A stretch of 64,000 bases of DNA from Streptomyces bottropensis ATCC 25435 (GTDB lineage Bacteria > Actinomycetota > Actinomycetes > Streptomycetales > Streptomycetaceae), in assembly GCF_000383595.1 (NCBI RefSeq), contig NZ_KB911581.1:3726265-3790264 (forward strand), read 5' to 3'. The translations under genes and the position numbers were made by a program. Positions 26,056-33,564 of this stretch are shown here, piece by piece; within the stretch, counting starts at the first letter, position 1, and each line of letters opens with the position of its first letter. Below the pieces are notes generated by a model, which saw only the letters and a list, made by a program, of their open reading frames with translations, searched no databases and was not told where the DNA came from.

Positions 26056-27660
26056 ATGAGTGATCGCACCGCCCCGTCGAAGACCGTGTTGCTCCGCGGC
26101 GGAGAAGTCCACAGCCCCGCCGACCCGTTCGCCACCGCGATGGTCGTGGAGCACGGCCAGATCGCCTGGGTCGGCTCCGAGGGCGCCGCCGACGCCTTCG
26201 CCGCCGACGTCGACGAGGTGGAGGACCTTCAAGGCGCCCTGGTCACCCCGGCGTTCACCGACGCCCACGTACACACCACGGCGACCGGTCTCGCCCTCAC
26301 CGGCCTCGACCTCTCCGGCGCCCCCACCCTGGAGGCCGCCCTCGTTCTCGTACGGGAATTCGCGACGGCCCGCCCGGCCGACCGCGTCCTTCTCGGTCAC
26401 GGCTGGGACGCCGCCCGCTGGCCCGGCGGCCGCCCGCCGACCCGGGCCGAACTCGACGAGGCCACCGGCGGCCGCCCGCTCTACCTGAGCCGGATCGACG
26501 TCCACTCGGCCGTCGTCAGCTCCGCCCTGCTCGACCTGGTCCCGGGCGCCGGCTCCTTCGAGGACGGGCCCCTGACCCGGGACGCCCACCACGCCGTACG
26601 GGCCACCGCCCTGGGCGCCCTCACCCCCGCCCAGCGCACCGAGGCCCAGCGGGCCGCCCTCGCCCACGCCGGCTCGCTCGGCATCGGCTCGGTCCACGAG
26701 TGCGCGGGCCCCGAGATCTCCTCCGAGGACGACTTCACGGGACTGCTCCGGCTCGCCGCCGAGGAGCCGGGCCCGCGCGTGGTCGGCTACTGGGCGGAAC
26801 GCGATGTCGACAAGGCCCGCGCCCTCGGAGCCGTCGGCGCCGCGGGCGACCTCTTCGTCGACGGGGCCCTCGGCTCGCACACCGCCTGTCTGCACGAGCA
26901 GTACGCCGACGCCGCGCACACCGGGACGGCGTACCTGGACGCGGCGGCTGTCGCCGCCCATGTGGTCGCCTGCACCGAGACGGGCCTCCAGGCGGGCTTC
27001 CACGCCATCGGGGACGCCGCGGTGGCCTCCGTCGTCGAGGGAGTGCGCGCGGCCGCGGAGAAGGTCGGCCTGGCCCGGTTGAGGGCAGCCCGGCACCGCG
27101 TCGAGCACGTCGAGATGCTCACCCCCGAGAGCGTCGCCGCCTTCGCCGAACTCGGCCTCACCGCCTCCGTCCAGCCGGCCTTCGACGCGCTGTGGGGCGG
27201 CGCGGAGGGCATGTACGCCGAGCGGCTCGGCCCGGAGCGGGCCCGCACCCTCAACCCGTTCGCCGCCCTGCTGCGCGCCGGCGTCCCCCTGGCCTTCGGC
27301 TCCGACAGTCCGGTCACCCCGCTCGATCCATGGGGGACCGTCCGCGCGGCGGCGTTCCACCGCACGCCGGAGCACCGGGTGTCCGTGCGCGCCGCGTTCA
27401 CGGCGCACACGCGGGGCGGCTGGCGGGCGGTCGGACGCGACGACGCGGGCGTTCTCGTCCCGGGCGCGCCCGCGGACTACGCGGTGTGGCGCACCGGCGA
27501 ACTCGTCGTCCAGGCCCCCGACGACCGCGTCGCGCGCTGGTCGACCGACCCCCGTTCCGGCACCCCCGGCCTGCCCGACCTGAGCCCCGGCACCGACCTG
27601 CCCGTCTGCCTGCGGACCGTGGTGGCCGGGCGAACGGTCTTCGTACGGCCGGGCGAGTGA
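26056..27660 (+). CDS. Amidohydrolase family protein (YtcJ-like)
   Basis: A 534-aa metal-dependent hydrolase of the amidohydrolase superfamily. The metal-binding HxH is H71/H73 (FTDAHVHT), further ligands appear in FHAIGDAAV and HRVEHVEM, and the conserved Asp is D417 (FGSDSPVTPLDPW). N- and C-terminal strands form the second beta-sandwich usual for the YtcJ subgroup. Substrate unknown; relatives act on amides or imines. The start ATG lacks a strong ribosome site. It may be co-transcribed with the upstream Lrp regulator and is followed by a clear terminator. Confidence 0.85.
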   Translation: MSDRTAPSKTVLLRGGEVHSPADPFATAMVVEHGQIAWVGSEGAADAFAADVDEVEDLQGALVTPAFTDAHVHTTATGLALTGLDLSGAPTLEAALVLVREFATARPADRVLLGHGWDAARWPGGRPPTRAELDEATGGRPLYLSRIDVHSAVVSSALLDLVPGAGSFEDGPLTRDAHHAVRATALGALTPAQRTEAQRAALAHAGSLGIGSVHECAGPEISSEDDFTGLLRLAAEEPGPRVVGYWAERDVDKARALGAVGAAGDLFVDGALGSHTACLHEQYADAAHTGTAYLDAAAVAAHVVACTETGLQAGFHAIGDAAVASVVEGVRAAAEKVGLARLRAARHRVEHVEMLTPESVAAFAELGLTASVQPAFDALWGGAEGMYAERLGPERARTLNPFAALLRAGVPLAFGSDSPVTPLDPWGTVRAAAFHRTPEHRVSVRAAFTAHTRGGWRAVGRDDAGVLVPGAPADYAVWRTGELVVQAPDDRVARWSTDPRSGTPGLPDLSPGTDLPVCLRTVVAGRTVFVRPGE

Positions 27661-27708
27661 TCTCCCGGCCCGGCACGGACCCGGCGACGCCCCGGCGGCG
27701 CGCCGCAC

Positions 27709-27760
27709 GACCTGCGGCTCCTCCCCTCCGACCAGGCATTTGAGGGGAACTCCGCAGGTC
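27709..27760 (+). terminator. Terminator after the amidohydrolase gene
   Basis: GACCTGCGG (27709-27717) pairs with CCGCAGGTC (27752-27760), and inside it CCCCT pairs with AGGGG. The hairpin starts 49 nt after the amidohydrolase stop. Confidence 0.7.
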
Positions 27761-28249
27761 AGGGCGCGGTTGACAGGCGGCCGCAGGCGACGGGTAGGTT
27801 CTGCCGGGTCCACCACCGGACGTCCGACCGGGGAACTTCCGCGCGGTCGTCGGAGCGCCGCTGGGTCAGGGTTGGTGCGCCGTACCGGCGCACCGCCACC
27901 GGCAGCCAGGCCCAGGCTTCGCGCTCCGGCGAGGGAACGTTCCGGCCAGGTCGGTCAGGTGTGACCCGGGTGGGGCCCGGACGCTCAGTAGACAACGGCT
28001 TTCGGTCTCGCAGCCAGCGGGCCCCAGGTCGGCCCGAAGGGTGTCGGGCCCCCATCCGCAGTCGACGACCCCTGTACTCCGTCCCGCGCCGGCGGCACAG
28101 TGGTGTCCCGGGGAGTCGCGGGACTACGCAGAGCGCGCCCGCGCACACCCCCTGTCGATCCGCGGCCTCTTGGGCCACGGCCGACACTTCCGCGCAGGCC
28201 GTGGCCACTATGGTGGTCCTCTGCGCACGGAGGACCTGAAGGGGCAGCG
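27761..28249. other. Long leader or intergenic region upstream of ppm1
   Basis: About 490 bases without a supported gene. TTGACA (27770-27775) and TAGGTT (27795-27800), 19-nt spacer, could be a rightward promoter far upstream of ppm1. A GGTCCTC/GAGGACC hairpin (28215-28221 with 28230-28236) sits just before the ppm1 ribosome site. TATGGT (28209-28214) could be a nearer -10 element. No RNA family recognised. Confidence 0.45.
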
Positions 28250-29047
28250 GTGAACGACGGCGACGGGACGATCGCGGCGGAAGGCCAGGAGAGGCGGTTC
28301 GGCCCGCTCGGCACGGCCTTGGTGATCATTCCGACCTACAACGAGGCGGAGAACATCAAGGCGATCGTCGGCCGGGTGCGGAAGGCCGTTCCCAAGGCGC
28401 ACGTCCTGGTTGCCGACGACAACAGCCCCGACGGCACCGGCAAGCTCGCCGACGAACTGGCAGCCGAGGACGACCGCGTCCAGGTGCTGCACCGCAAGGG
28501 CAAGGAAGGGCTGGGCGCCGCCTATCTCGCGGGCTTCCGCTGGGGCATGGAGCACGGTTACGGCGTCCTCATCGAGATGGACGCCGACGGCTCGCACCAG
28601 CCCGAGGAACTGCCCCGGCTGCTGACCGCGCTCAAGGGCGCCGACCTCGTCCTCGGCTCCCGCTGGGTGCCGGGCGGGCGCGTGGTGAACTGGCCCAAGT
28701 CGCGCGAGTACATCTCCCGTGGCGGCAGCCTCTACTCCCGTGTCCTGCTCGACGTGCCGGTCCGGGACGTGACCGGCGGCTACCGGGCCTTCCGCAGCGA
28801 GACCCTCGAAGGGCTCGGCCTCGACGAGGTCGCCTCCCAGGGCTACTGCTTCCAGGTCGACCTCGCGCGCCGCGCGATCAAGGCGGGCTACCACGTCGTC
28901 GAGGTGCCCATCACCTTCGTCGAGCGCGAGCTGGGCGACTCCAAGATGAGCCGCGACATCCTCGTCGAGGCCCTGTGGCGGGTCACGGCGTGGGGCGTGG
29001 GGGAGCGGATCGGCAAGGTGCTGGGCCGGGACGACAAGAAGGCCTGA
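28250..29047 (+). CDS. ppm1: Polyprenol monophosphomannose synthase
   Basis: A 265-aa cytoplasmic GT2 enzyme transferring mannose from GDP-mannose to polyprenyl phosphate, the donor for protein O-mannosylation and other extracytoplasmic mannosylation. It has VIIPTYNEAENI (nucleotide-binding strand), VADDNSPDGTGKLAD and the metal-binding DADGSHQPEEL, and ends without the membrane or Lnt-like domain fused in mycobacteria, as in the separate Ppm1 of S. coelicolor (SCO1423, needed for phiC31 receptor glycosylation). The GTG at 28250 follows AAGGGGCAG; the frame is open upstream without coding character. Confidence 0.9.
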   Translation: MNDGDGTIAAEGQERRFGPLGTALVIIPTYNEAENIKAIVGRVRKAVPKAHVLVADDNSPDGTGKLADELAAEDDRVQVLHRKGKEGLGAAYLAGFRWGMEHGYGVLIEMDADGSHQPEELPRLLTALKGADLVLGSRWVPGGRVVNWPKSREYISRGGSLYSRVLLDVPVRDVTGGYRAFRSETLEGLGLDEVASQGYCFQVDLARRAIKAGYHVVEVPITFVERELGDSKMSRDILVEALWRVTAWGVGERIGKVLGRDDKKA

Positions 29048-29112
29048 TCGCCCTGGCTGTCCCCGGCTCTCCCCTTATCCCGTGCTGAGCTGTGGCCAGG
29101 CACACTGGGAGC

Positions 29113-29688
29113 ATGACGACTGGCGTTCCGTCCTCGACGTACCCCGCCCGGCCCCGGCGATCCCGGCTGCGCACGTTCGTGCCGCTGGGAGTCGCGGCCT
29201 GGCTGGTCCTGGAGATCTGGCTGCTCACCGTGGTCGCGGGCGCGGCCGGCGGGTTCACGGTCTTCCTGCTCCTCGTCGCCGGGTTCGTCGCGGGTTCCGC
29301 GGTGGTCAAGCGGGCCGGGCGGCGGGCGTTCCGGGCGCTGGCCGAGACGCTGCAACAGCAGCAGGGGGGCGCGGGTGCGCCCGGCGCCGGTGCGGGGCGC
29401 AGCGAGGGCAACGGGTTCCTGATGCTGGGGGGCCTGCTGCTGATGCTGCCCGGGCTGGTGTCCGACGTGGTGGGGCTGGTGCTGCTGATTCCGCCGGTGC
29501 AGAAGGCGCTGGGACGCTATGCCGAGCGGACGTTCGAGCGGAAGCTGCGGGAGGCCGCCGGTGCCGGGGACTTCGCCGACGCGTTCCAGCAGGCGCGGAT
29601 GCACCAACCCGACGGGAAGGTCGTGCAGGGCGAGGTGATCCGGGACGACGCGCCACCGCCCGGGCCCTATCCCCCGCTGAACCGCTGA
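29113..29688 (+). CDS. fxsA: FxsA family membrane protein
   Basis: A 191-aa protein with the FxsA domain: a helix at about 22-44 (GVAAWLVLEIWLLTVVAG), a second at 45-62, and GFLMLGGLLLMLPGLVSDVVG as the typical LPG(L/F)-containing helix. In E. coli FxsA relieves phage T7 exclusion by F plasmid; the role in actinobacteria is unknown. The C-terminus is cytoplasmic and ends Pro-rich. It follows ppm1 after 65 nt in the same direction. Confidence 0.85.
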   Translation: MTTGVPSSTYPARPRRSRLRTFVPLGVAAWLVLEIWLLTVVAGAAGGFTVFLLLVAGFVAGSAVVKRAGRRAFRALAETLQQQQGGAGAPGAGAGRSEGNGFLMLGGLLLMLPGLVSDVVGLVLLIPPVQKALGRYAERTFERKLREAAGAGDFADAFQQARMHQPDGKVVQGEVIRDDAPPPGPYPPLNR

Positions 29689-29745
29689 CGGGTCCTGAGA
29701 GAGCCGGGGCGCGGCCCCGCTCCTTCAGAGGTGCGGGAAACGCAG

Positions 29746-29790
29746 AGGTGCGGGGAACGGCGCGAGAAGCCCCACCGGGCCCGCACCTGA
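29746..29790. repeat. Copy of a dispersed Streptomyces intergenic repeat
   Basis: AGGTGCGGGGAAC, GGCGCGAGAAGCCCCACCGG and CCCGCACCT in series, with the outer AGGTGCGGG and CCCGCACCT able to pair. It resembles the copies at 55412-55466 and, inverted, at 49520-49556. Confidence 0.55.
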
Positions 29791-29841
29791 CAGCGCGCCC
29801 CAGGTTGGATCAAGCCCCAGGTGGATCAGGAGCACAGCGAA

Positions 29842-29881
29842 GACCGCGGGCGCCGTACAGGTTCGTACGGCGCCCGCGGTC
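29842..29881. terminator. Strong bidirectional terminator between fxsA and rbpA
   Basis: Perfect 17-bp stem, GACCGCGGGCGCCGTAC (29842-29858) and GTACGGCGCCCGCGGTC (29865-29881), six-base loop AGGTTC, followed on the plus strand by TGTTCGGTT. Confidence 0.9.
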
Positions 29882-29922
29882 TGTTCGGTTGCGCTGTGTG
29901 GATCGTCCAGCCCCCTGAGGGG

Positions 29923-30297
29923 CTATGCGGACTTGCGGCTGTCTCGCGGATGTACCGCGATGTTCATCGCGCCGGAGCGGAGAACCGCAAGGCGCTCTTC
30001 GAGGACCTCTTCGAGTTCCTCACGGGTGCGCCGCTCCATCAGCATGTCCCAATGTGTACGCGCGGGCTTGGCCTTCTTTTCCTCAGGGCCGTCGCCGTCC
30101 ACGAGGAGTGCTTGGGCCCCGCAGACCTTGCACTCCCACTCCGGCGGAATCTCCGCCTCGACCGAGAAGGGCATCTCGAAGCGGTGCCCCTTCTCGCATG
30201 CGTACTCCACGGCCTGGCGCGGAGCCAAGTCGATGCCGCGGTCCGTCTCGTAGCTGGTCACCACGAGGCGCGTGCCGCGAAGAGCTCGCTCACTCAT
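29923..30297 (-). CDS. rbpA: RNA polymerase-binding protein RbpA
   Basis: A 124-aa actinobacterial transcription factor that binds the principal sigma factor and stabilises the open complex. The zinc-binding residues C34, H38, C56 and C59 (YACEKGHRF and WECKVCGAQ) and the C-terminal sigma-interaction helix (RTHWDMLMERRTREELEEVL) are present. The ATG at 30297 has GGAGG 8 nt upstream. A perfect sigma-R promoter sits 62 nt upstream, consistent with induction by thiol stress reported for S. coelicolor (SCO1421). Confidence 0.97.
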   Translation of the reverse strand: MSERALRGTRLVVTSYETDRGIDLAPRQAVEYACEKGHRFEMPFSVEAEIPPEWECKVCGAQALLVDGDGPEEKKAKPARTHWDMLMERRTREELEEVLEERLAVLRSGAMNIAVHPRDSRKSA

Positions 30298-30358
30298 GAA
30301 TCGTGCCTCCCGGGCTTGTCGCCCACAGGACAGGTGTCGCTGTCGTCGTCATCCGGTC

Positions 30359-30384
30359 AACGTCCGGTCGGCGGTAAAGATTCC
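30359..30384 (-). promoter_or_regulatory. Sigma-R promoter of rbpA
   Basis: Read leftward: GGAAT (30384-30380), exactly 18 bases, then GTT (30361-30359). This equals the published sigma-R consensus GGAAT-N18-GTT. It predicts disulphide-stress induction of rbpA. Confidence 0.9.
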
Positions 30385-30563
30385 CGTTGCATGTCCCGTT
30401 CCGGGTCATGCGTCGCCGTCGTAGCCGCCCTTGTTGTACCCACCCGCGCCCGGTTTGTCACATCTGACAGCAGATGTCACCCAGCGTTTCGGCATCTTTG
30501 ACGCGCAGTAACGGTACGCCTGGCAGGCCAAACGCGTACACTACAGCCCTTTCGCTCCCGGCG

Positions 30564-31928
30564 CTAAATCCTGTCCGGTACGGGATTGCCCGCGTCGCTG
30601 ATCGCCCGGCGCACCGGAACCCTCGCGAGCAGGGCGAATCCCAGGACGAAGAAGACCACCAGGGAGATGATGGCGTCCCGATAACTTCCGGTCAGCTGGT
30701 ACGTCACACCGAACAGCAGCGGGCCGAGCCAGCTCATGCCGCGGTCGCTCATCTCGTACGCGGAGAAGTATTCCGCCTCCTTCCCGGGCGGGACGAGGTG
30801 GGAGAAGAGCGAGCGGGAGAGGGCCTGGCTGCCGCCGAGGACCAGGCCGATGCCCGAGGCGAGGACGAAGAACCAGACGGGGGCGCCCGCCGGGAGGAAG
30901 TAGCCGGCGCCGAGGATCAGCGTCCACGCGACCAGGGAGCCGAGGATCGTCCGCTTGGCGCCGTAGCGGCGGGAGAGCCGGCCCATGCCGAGGGCCCCGC
31001 CCACCGCGAGGATCTGCACCAGCAGGACCGCCACGATGAGCGTGGACTGCTCCAGGTCGAGTTCCTCGGAGCCGTAGACCGAGGCCTGGGAGATCACCGT
31101 CTGGATGCCGTCGTTGTAGACGAGGTAGGCGAGGAGGAAGGCCAGGGTCAGCGGGTGGCGGCGCATGTCCCGGACGGTCGCGGCGAGCTGGCGCAGACCG
31201 GGGGCGGTCGCCTCCGTCGGCCCCTCGGACCCGCCCGCCGGGCTGCGGCGGTCGCGCAGGCGGCTGAGCGGGATCAGGGTGAACGCGCCCCACCACAGGC
31301 CGGCCGAGGCCAGACAGATGCGCACGGCCATGCCCTCGGAGACGCCGAAGGAGTCGTGGGCGGTGAAGAGGATCAGGTTCCCGACCAGGACCAGGGAACC
31401 GGCCGCGTAGCCGAACGCCCAGCCCCGCGAGGAGACGGCGTCGCGTTCCTCCGGGGGCGCGATCTGCGGGAGATAGGAGTTGTAGAGCATCATCGCCACG
31501 GACTGCGCCGCGTTCGCGATGATCAGCAGGATCCCGCCGAGCAGGTAGCGCTCGCCGTCCAGGAAGAACATGCCGGCGGTGGCGCCGGCGCCGACGTAGG
31601 CGGCCGCGCCCAGGAGGGGCTTCTTGCGGCCGGTACGGTCGGCGGCCGCGCCCACCAGCGGCATGATCACGACGGCCACGATCACCGACAGGGACACCGA
31701 GTACGCGAAGAAGGAGCCGGCGCGGACCGATATGCCCAGCGGGTGGACGTAACCGTCCGCGTCGGCGGCGGACTTGGCGACCTCGGTCAGATAGGGACCG
31801 AGGAACACGGTCAGGACGCTGGTCGAGTAGACGGAGCAGGCCCAGTCGTAGAAGTACCAGCCGCGCTGTTCGCGCCGCCTGCCCGCGGCCTCGTCGGCCG
31901 GGTCCGTCCGCACGGTGTCGGTGCCCAC
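30564..31928 (-). CDS. MFS transporter of the UMF1 family
   Basis: A 454-aa membrane protein with about twelve helices. The start RGWYFYDWACSVYSTSVLTVF split around the first helix (WYFYDWA) is characteristic of the UMF1/Atg22-like group, whose bacterial substrates are unknown. The MFS loop AADRTGRKKPLLG is present. GTG at 31928 has GAGGGG nearby. It is leftward like the GDPD gene 39 nt upstream, so it may be the last gene of the yczE-GDPD transcript. Confidence 0.85.
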   Translation of the reverse strand: MGTDTVRTDPADEAAGRRREQRGWYFYDWACSVYSTSVLTVFLGPYLTEVAKSAADADGYVHPLGISVRAGSFFAYSVSLSVIVAVVIMPLVGAAADRTGRKKPLLGAAAYVGAGATAGMFFLDGERYLLGGILLIIANAAQSVAMMLYNSYLPQIAPPEERDAVSSRGWAFGYAAGSLVLVGNLILFTAHDSFGVSEGMAVRICLASAGLWWGAFTLIPLSRLRDRRSPAGGSEGPTEATAPGLRQLAATVRDMRRHPLTLAFLLAYLVYNDGIQTVISQASVYGSEELDLEQSTLIVAVLLVQILAVGGALGMGRLSRRYGAKRTILGSLVAWTLILGAGYFLPAGAPVWFFVLASGIGLVLGGSQALSRSLFSHLVPPGKEAEYFSAYEMSDRGMSWLGPLLFGVTYQLTGSYRDAIISLVVFFVLGFALLARVPVRRAISDAGNPVPDRI

Positions 31929-31967
31929 CCGTGCCCCTCGCTTCCCCCTGAAGGGCCGCGCGAGGCG

Positions 31968-32735
31968 TCAGACCCAGGTCCCCCGGTCCTCAAGCACCTC
32001 GCGCAGCGTGTCGATGTGATCGGTCATGATGCCATCGACGCCCAGGTCCAGCAGCCGGTGCATGCGTTGCGGTTCGTTCACGGTCCAGACGTGGACCTGC
32101 AGCCCGCGCGCGTGGGCGGCGCGCACGAACCGGCGGTCGACCACCGGCACCCCGGACTGCGTTTCGGGCACCTGTGCGGCGACCGCCGTACGGCGCAGCG
32201 CGGCCGGCAGGCCCCAGGACCGCAGCCGCAGGCCCAGCACGCCGCCCGTGCCGTACGAGGTGGCCAGACGCGGTCCGGCGAGGCGCTGGGCGCGGGCGAC
32301 CCGGGACTCGGAGAAGGAGCCGACGCAGACGCGGTCCCAGGACCCGGTGCGGGCGATCAGGTTGAGCAGGGGGTGGAGCGCGGGCTCCGCCTTCATGTCC
32401 ACGTTCCAGCGGACCTCGGGGAACGCCTCGAGGAGGTCCTCGAAGAGAGGCACCGGCTCGGCACCCGCCACGCGCGCGTGCCGTATCTCCTTCCACGGCA
32501 GATCCGCTATCCGGCCCGCCCCGTCGGTCATCCGGTCCAGGGTGGAGTCGTGGAAGGCGACCAGTTTGCCGTCGAGCGTGGCGTGGACGTCGGTCTCGAT
32601 GTAGCGGTAACCCGACTCAACCGCCCGCCGGAACTGGGCCATGGTGTTCTCCAGGCCGTCCGCCGCCCCGCCCCGGTGGGCGAAGGCGATCGGGCCGGGA
32701 TGGTCGAGGTAGGGGTGGCGTACGAGGGCGGTCAC
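31968..32735 (-). CDS. Glycerophosphodiester phosphodiesterase
   Basis: A 255-aa GDPD that cleaves glycerophosphodiesters to glycerol 3-phosphate and alcohol. The catalytic and metal residues are H20-R21 and E29 (FAHRGGAADGLENT), E47 and D49 (YIETDVHAT) and H62 (AFHDSTLDR). No signal peptide, so probably cytoplasmic. The GTG at 32735 overlaps the stop of the upstream yczE gene in GTGA, which indicates translational coupling to a membrane protein. Confidence 0.92.
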   Translation of the reverse strand: MTALVRHPYLDHPGPIAFAHRGGAADGLENTMAQFRRAVESGYRYIETDVHATLDGKLVAFHDSTLDRMTDGAGRIADLPWKEIRHARVAGAEPVPLFEDLLEAFPEVRWNVDMKAEPALHPLLNLIARTGSWDRVCVGSFSESRVARAQRLAGPRLATSYGTGGVLGLRLRSWGLPAALRRTAVAAQVPETQSGVPVVDRRFVRAAHARGLQVHVWTVNEPQRMHRLLDLGVDGIMTDHIDTLREVLEDRGTWV

Positions 32736-33505
32736 CCGGGCAGTATGGCCCGCTTCGATGGCCCGGTGGCGACGACCGTGCTGCCGGATTCCGAGGGGAC
32801 GGCGAACAGGCGCAGGAAGAGCTGGGCCAGCGGGCCGATGGAGAGGGCGTAGAGAGCGGTTCCCACGCCGACCGTGCCGCCGAGGGCGAAGCCCGTCGCC
32901 AGCACCGCCACCTCCACGGCGGTCCGCATCAGCCGGACCGAGCGTCCCGTACGGCGGTGCAGTCCCGTCATCAGGCCGTCGCGCGGGCCCGGTCCGAAGC
33001 GCGCCGCGATGTAGAGGCCGGTCGCCACGCCGTTCAGCACGATCCCCGCGACGAGCAGGGGGATCCGCACGGCCATGGTGTGCGCCTCGGGCACCAGGGC
33101 CAGCGTGGCGTCCATCGCGATGCCGACCACGAAGACGTTCGAGACGGTGCCGAGGCCCGGGCGCTGGCGCAGCGGGATCCACAACAGGAGCACCAGCGCG
33201 CCCACGACGATCGAGACCACGCCGATGGTCAGGCCGGTCAGCTCCGCCAGGCCCTGGTGCAGCACGTTCCACGGTTCCAGACCGAGGCCGGCCTGCACGA
33301 GGAGGGCGGAGCTGGCGCCGTAGAGGGCGAGGCCCGTGTAGAGCTGGATCAGCCGACGGCCCAGACGGCGGGGCTGCGGACGGTGTCCGTCCCGCCGGTT
33401 CTGCGGGTCCGGTTGCGGGTCCGGCTGCGGATCGTGCGGCGGCTCGTGCTGTGCGGCGGGCAAGGCTTTCCCCCTGGGTGGTGCCGGTGGCCTGACACAT
33501 GACAC
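32732..33505 (-). CDS. YczE-family integral membrane protein
   Basis: A 257-aa membrane protein: a Pro/Gln-rich cytoplasmic N-terminus (with a DPQPDPQPDPQ repeat) and about five helices from residue 50 (YTGLALYGASSALLVQAGLG; ARFGPGPRDGLMTGL). YczE proteins are recurrently encoded divergently from MocR-type regulators (the YczR group), as here. Substrate unknown; a small-molecule transporter is probable. The GTG at 33505 may be leaderless, being only a few bases from the operator-promoter region. Confidence 0.85.
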   Translation of the reverse strand: MSCVRPPAPPRGKALPAAQHEPPHDPQPDPQPDPQNRRDGHRPQPRRLGRRLIQLYTGLALYGASSALLVQAGLGLEPWNVLHQGLAELTGLTIGVVSIVVGALVLLLWIPLRQRPGLGTVSNVFVVGIAMDATLALVPEAHTMAVRIPLLVAGIVLNGVATGLYIAARFGPGPRDGLMTGLHRRTGRSVRLMRTAVEVAVLATGFALGGTVGVGTALYALSIGPLAQLFLRLFAVPSESGSTVVATGPSKRAILPG

Positions 33506-33509
33506 TGTG

Positions 33510-33529
33510 TGGCTTGGAGAGTCAAGCCA
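33510..33529. promoter_or_regulatory. Palindrome in the yczE/mocR divergent promoter
   Basis: TGGCTTG (33510-33516), six bases, CAAGCCA (33523-33529), perfect 7-nt arms. CTTGACT on the minus strand could act as the -35 of yczE. The next bases (ACACATGACACTGTGT) form a second imperfect palindrome. Probable MocR operator. Confidence 0.55.
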
Positions 33530-33564
33530 TCCATGGCCAATTCGGGGAAGGTGGACTGGAAATC

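Noticed and set aside
27759..28208. Minus-strand 149-codon frame between amidohydrolase and ppm1 genes
   Set aside because: Irregular codon use and Arg/Pro-rich content without any recognisable motif; treated as non-coding.
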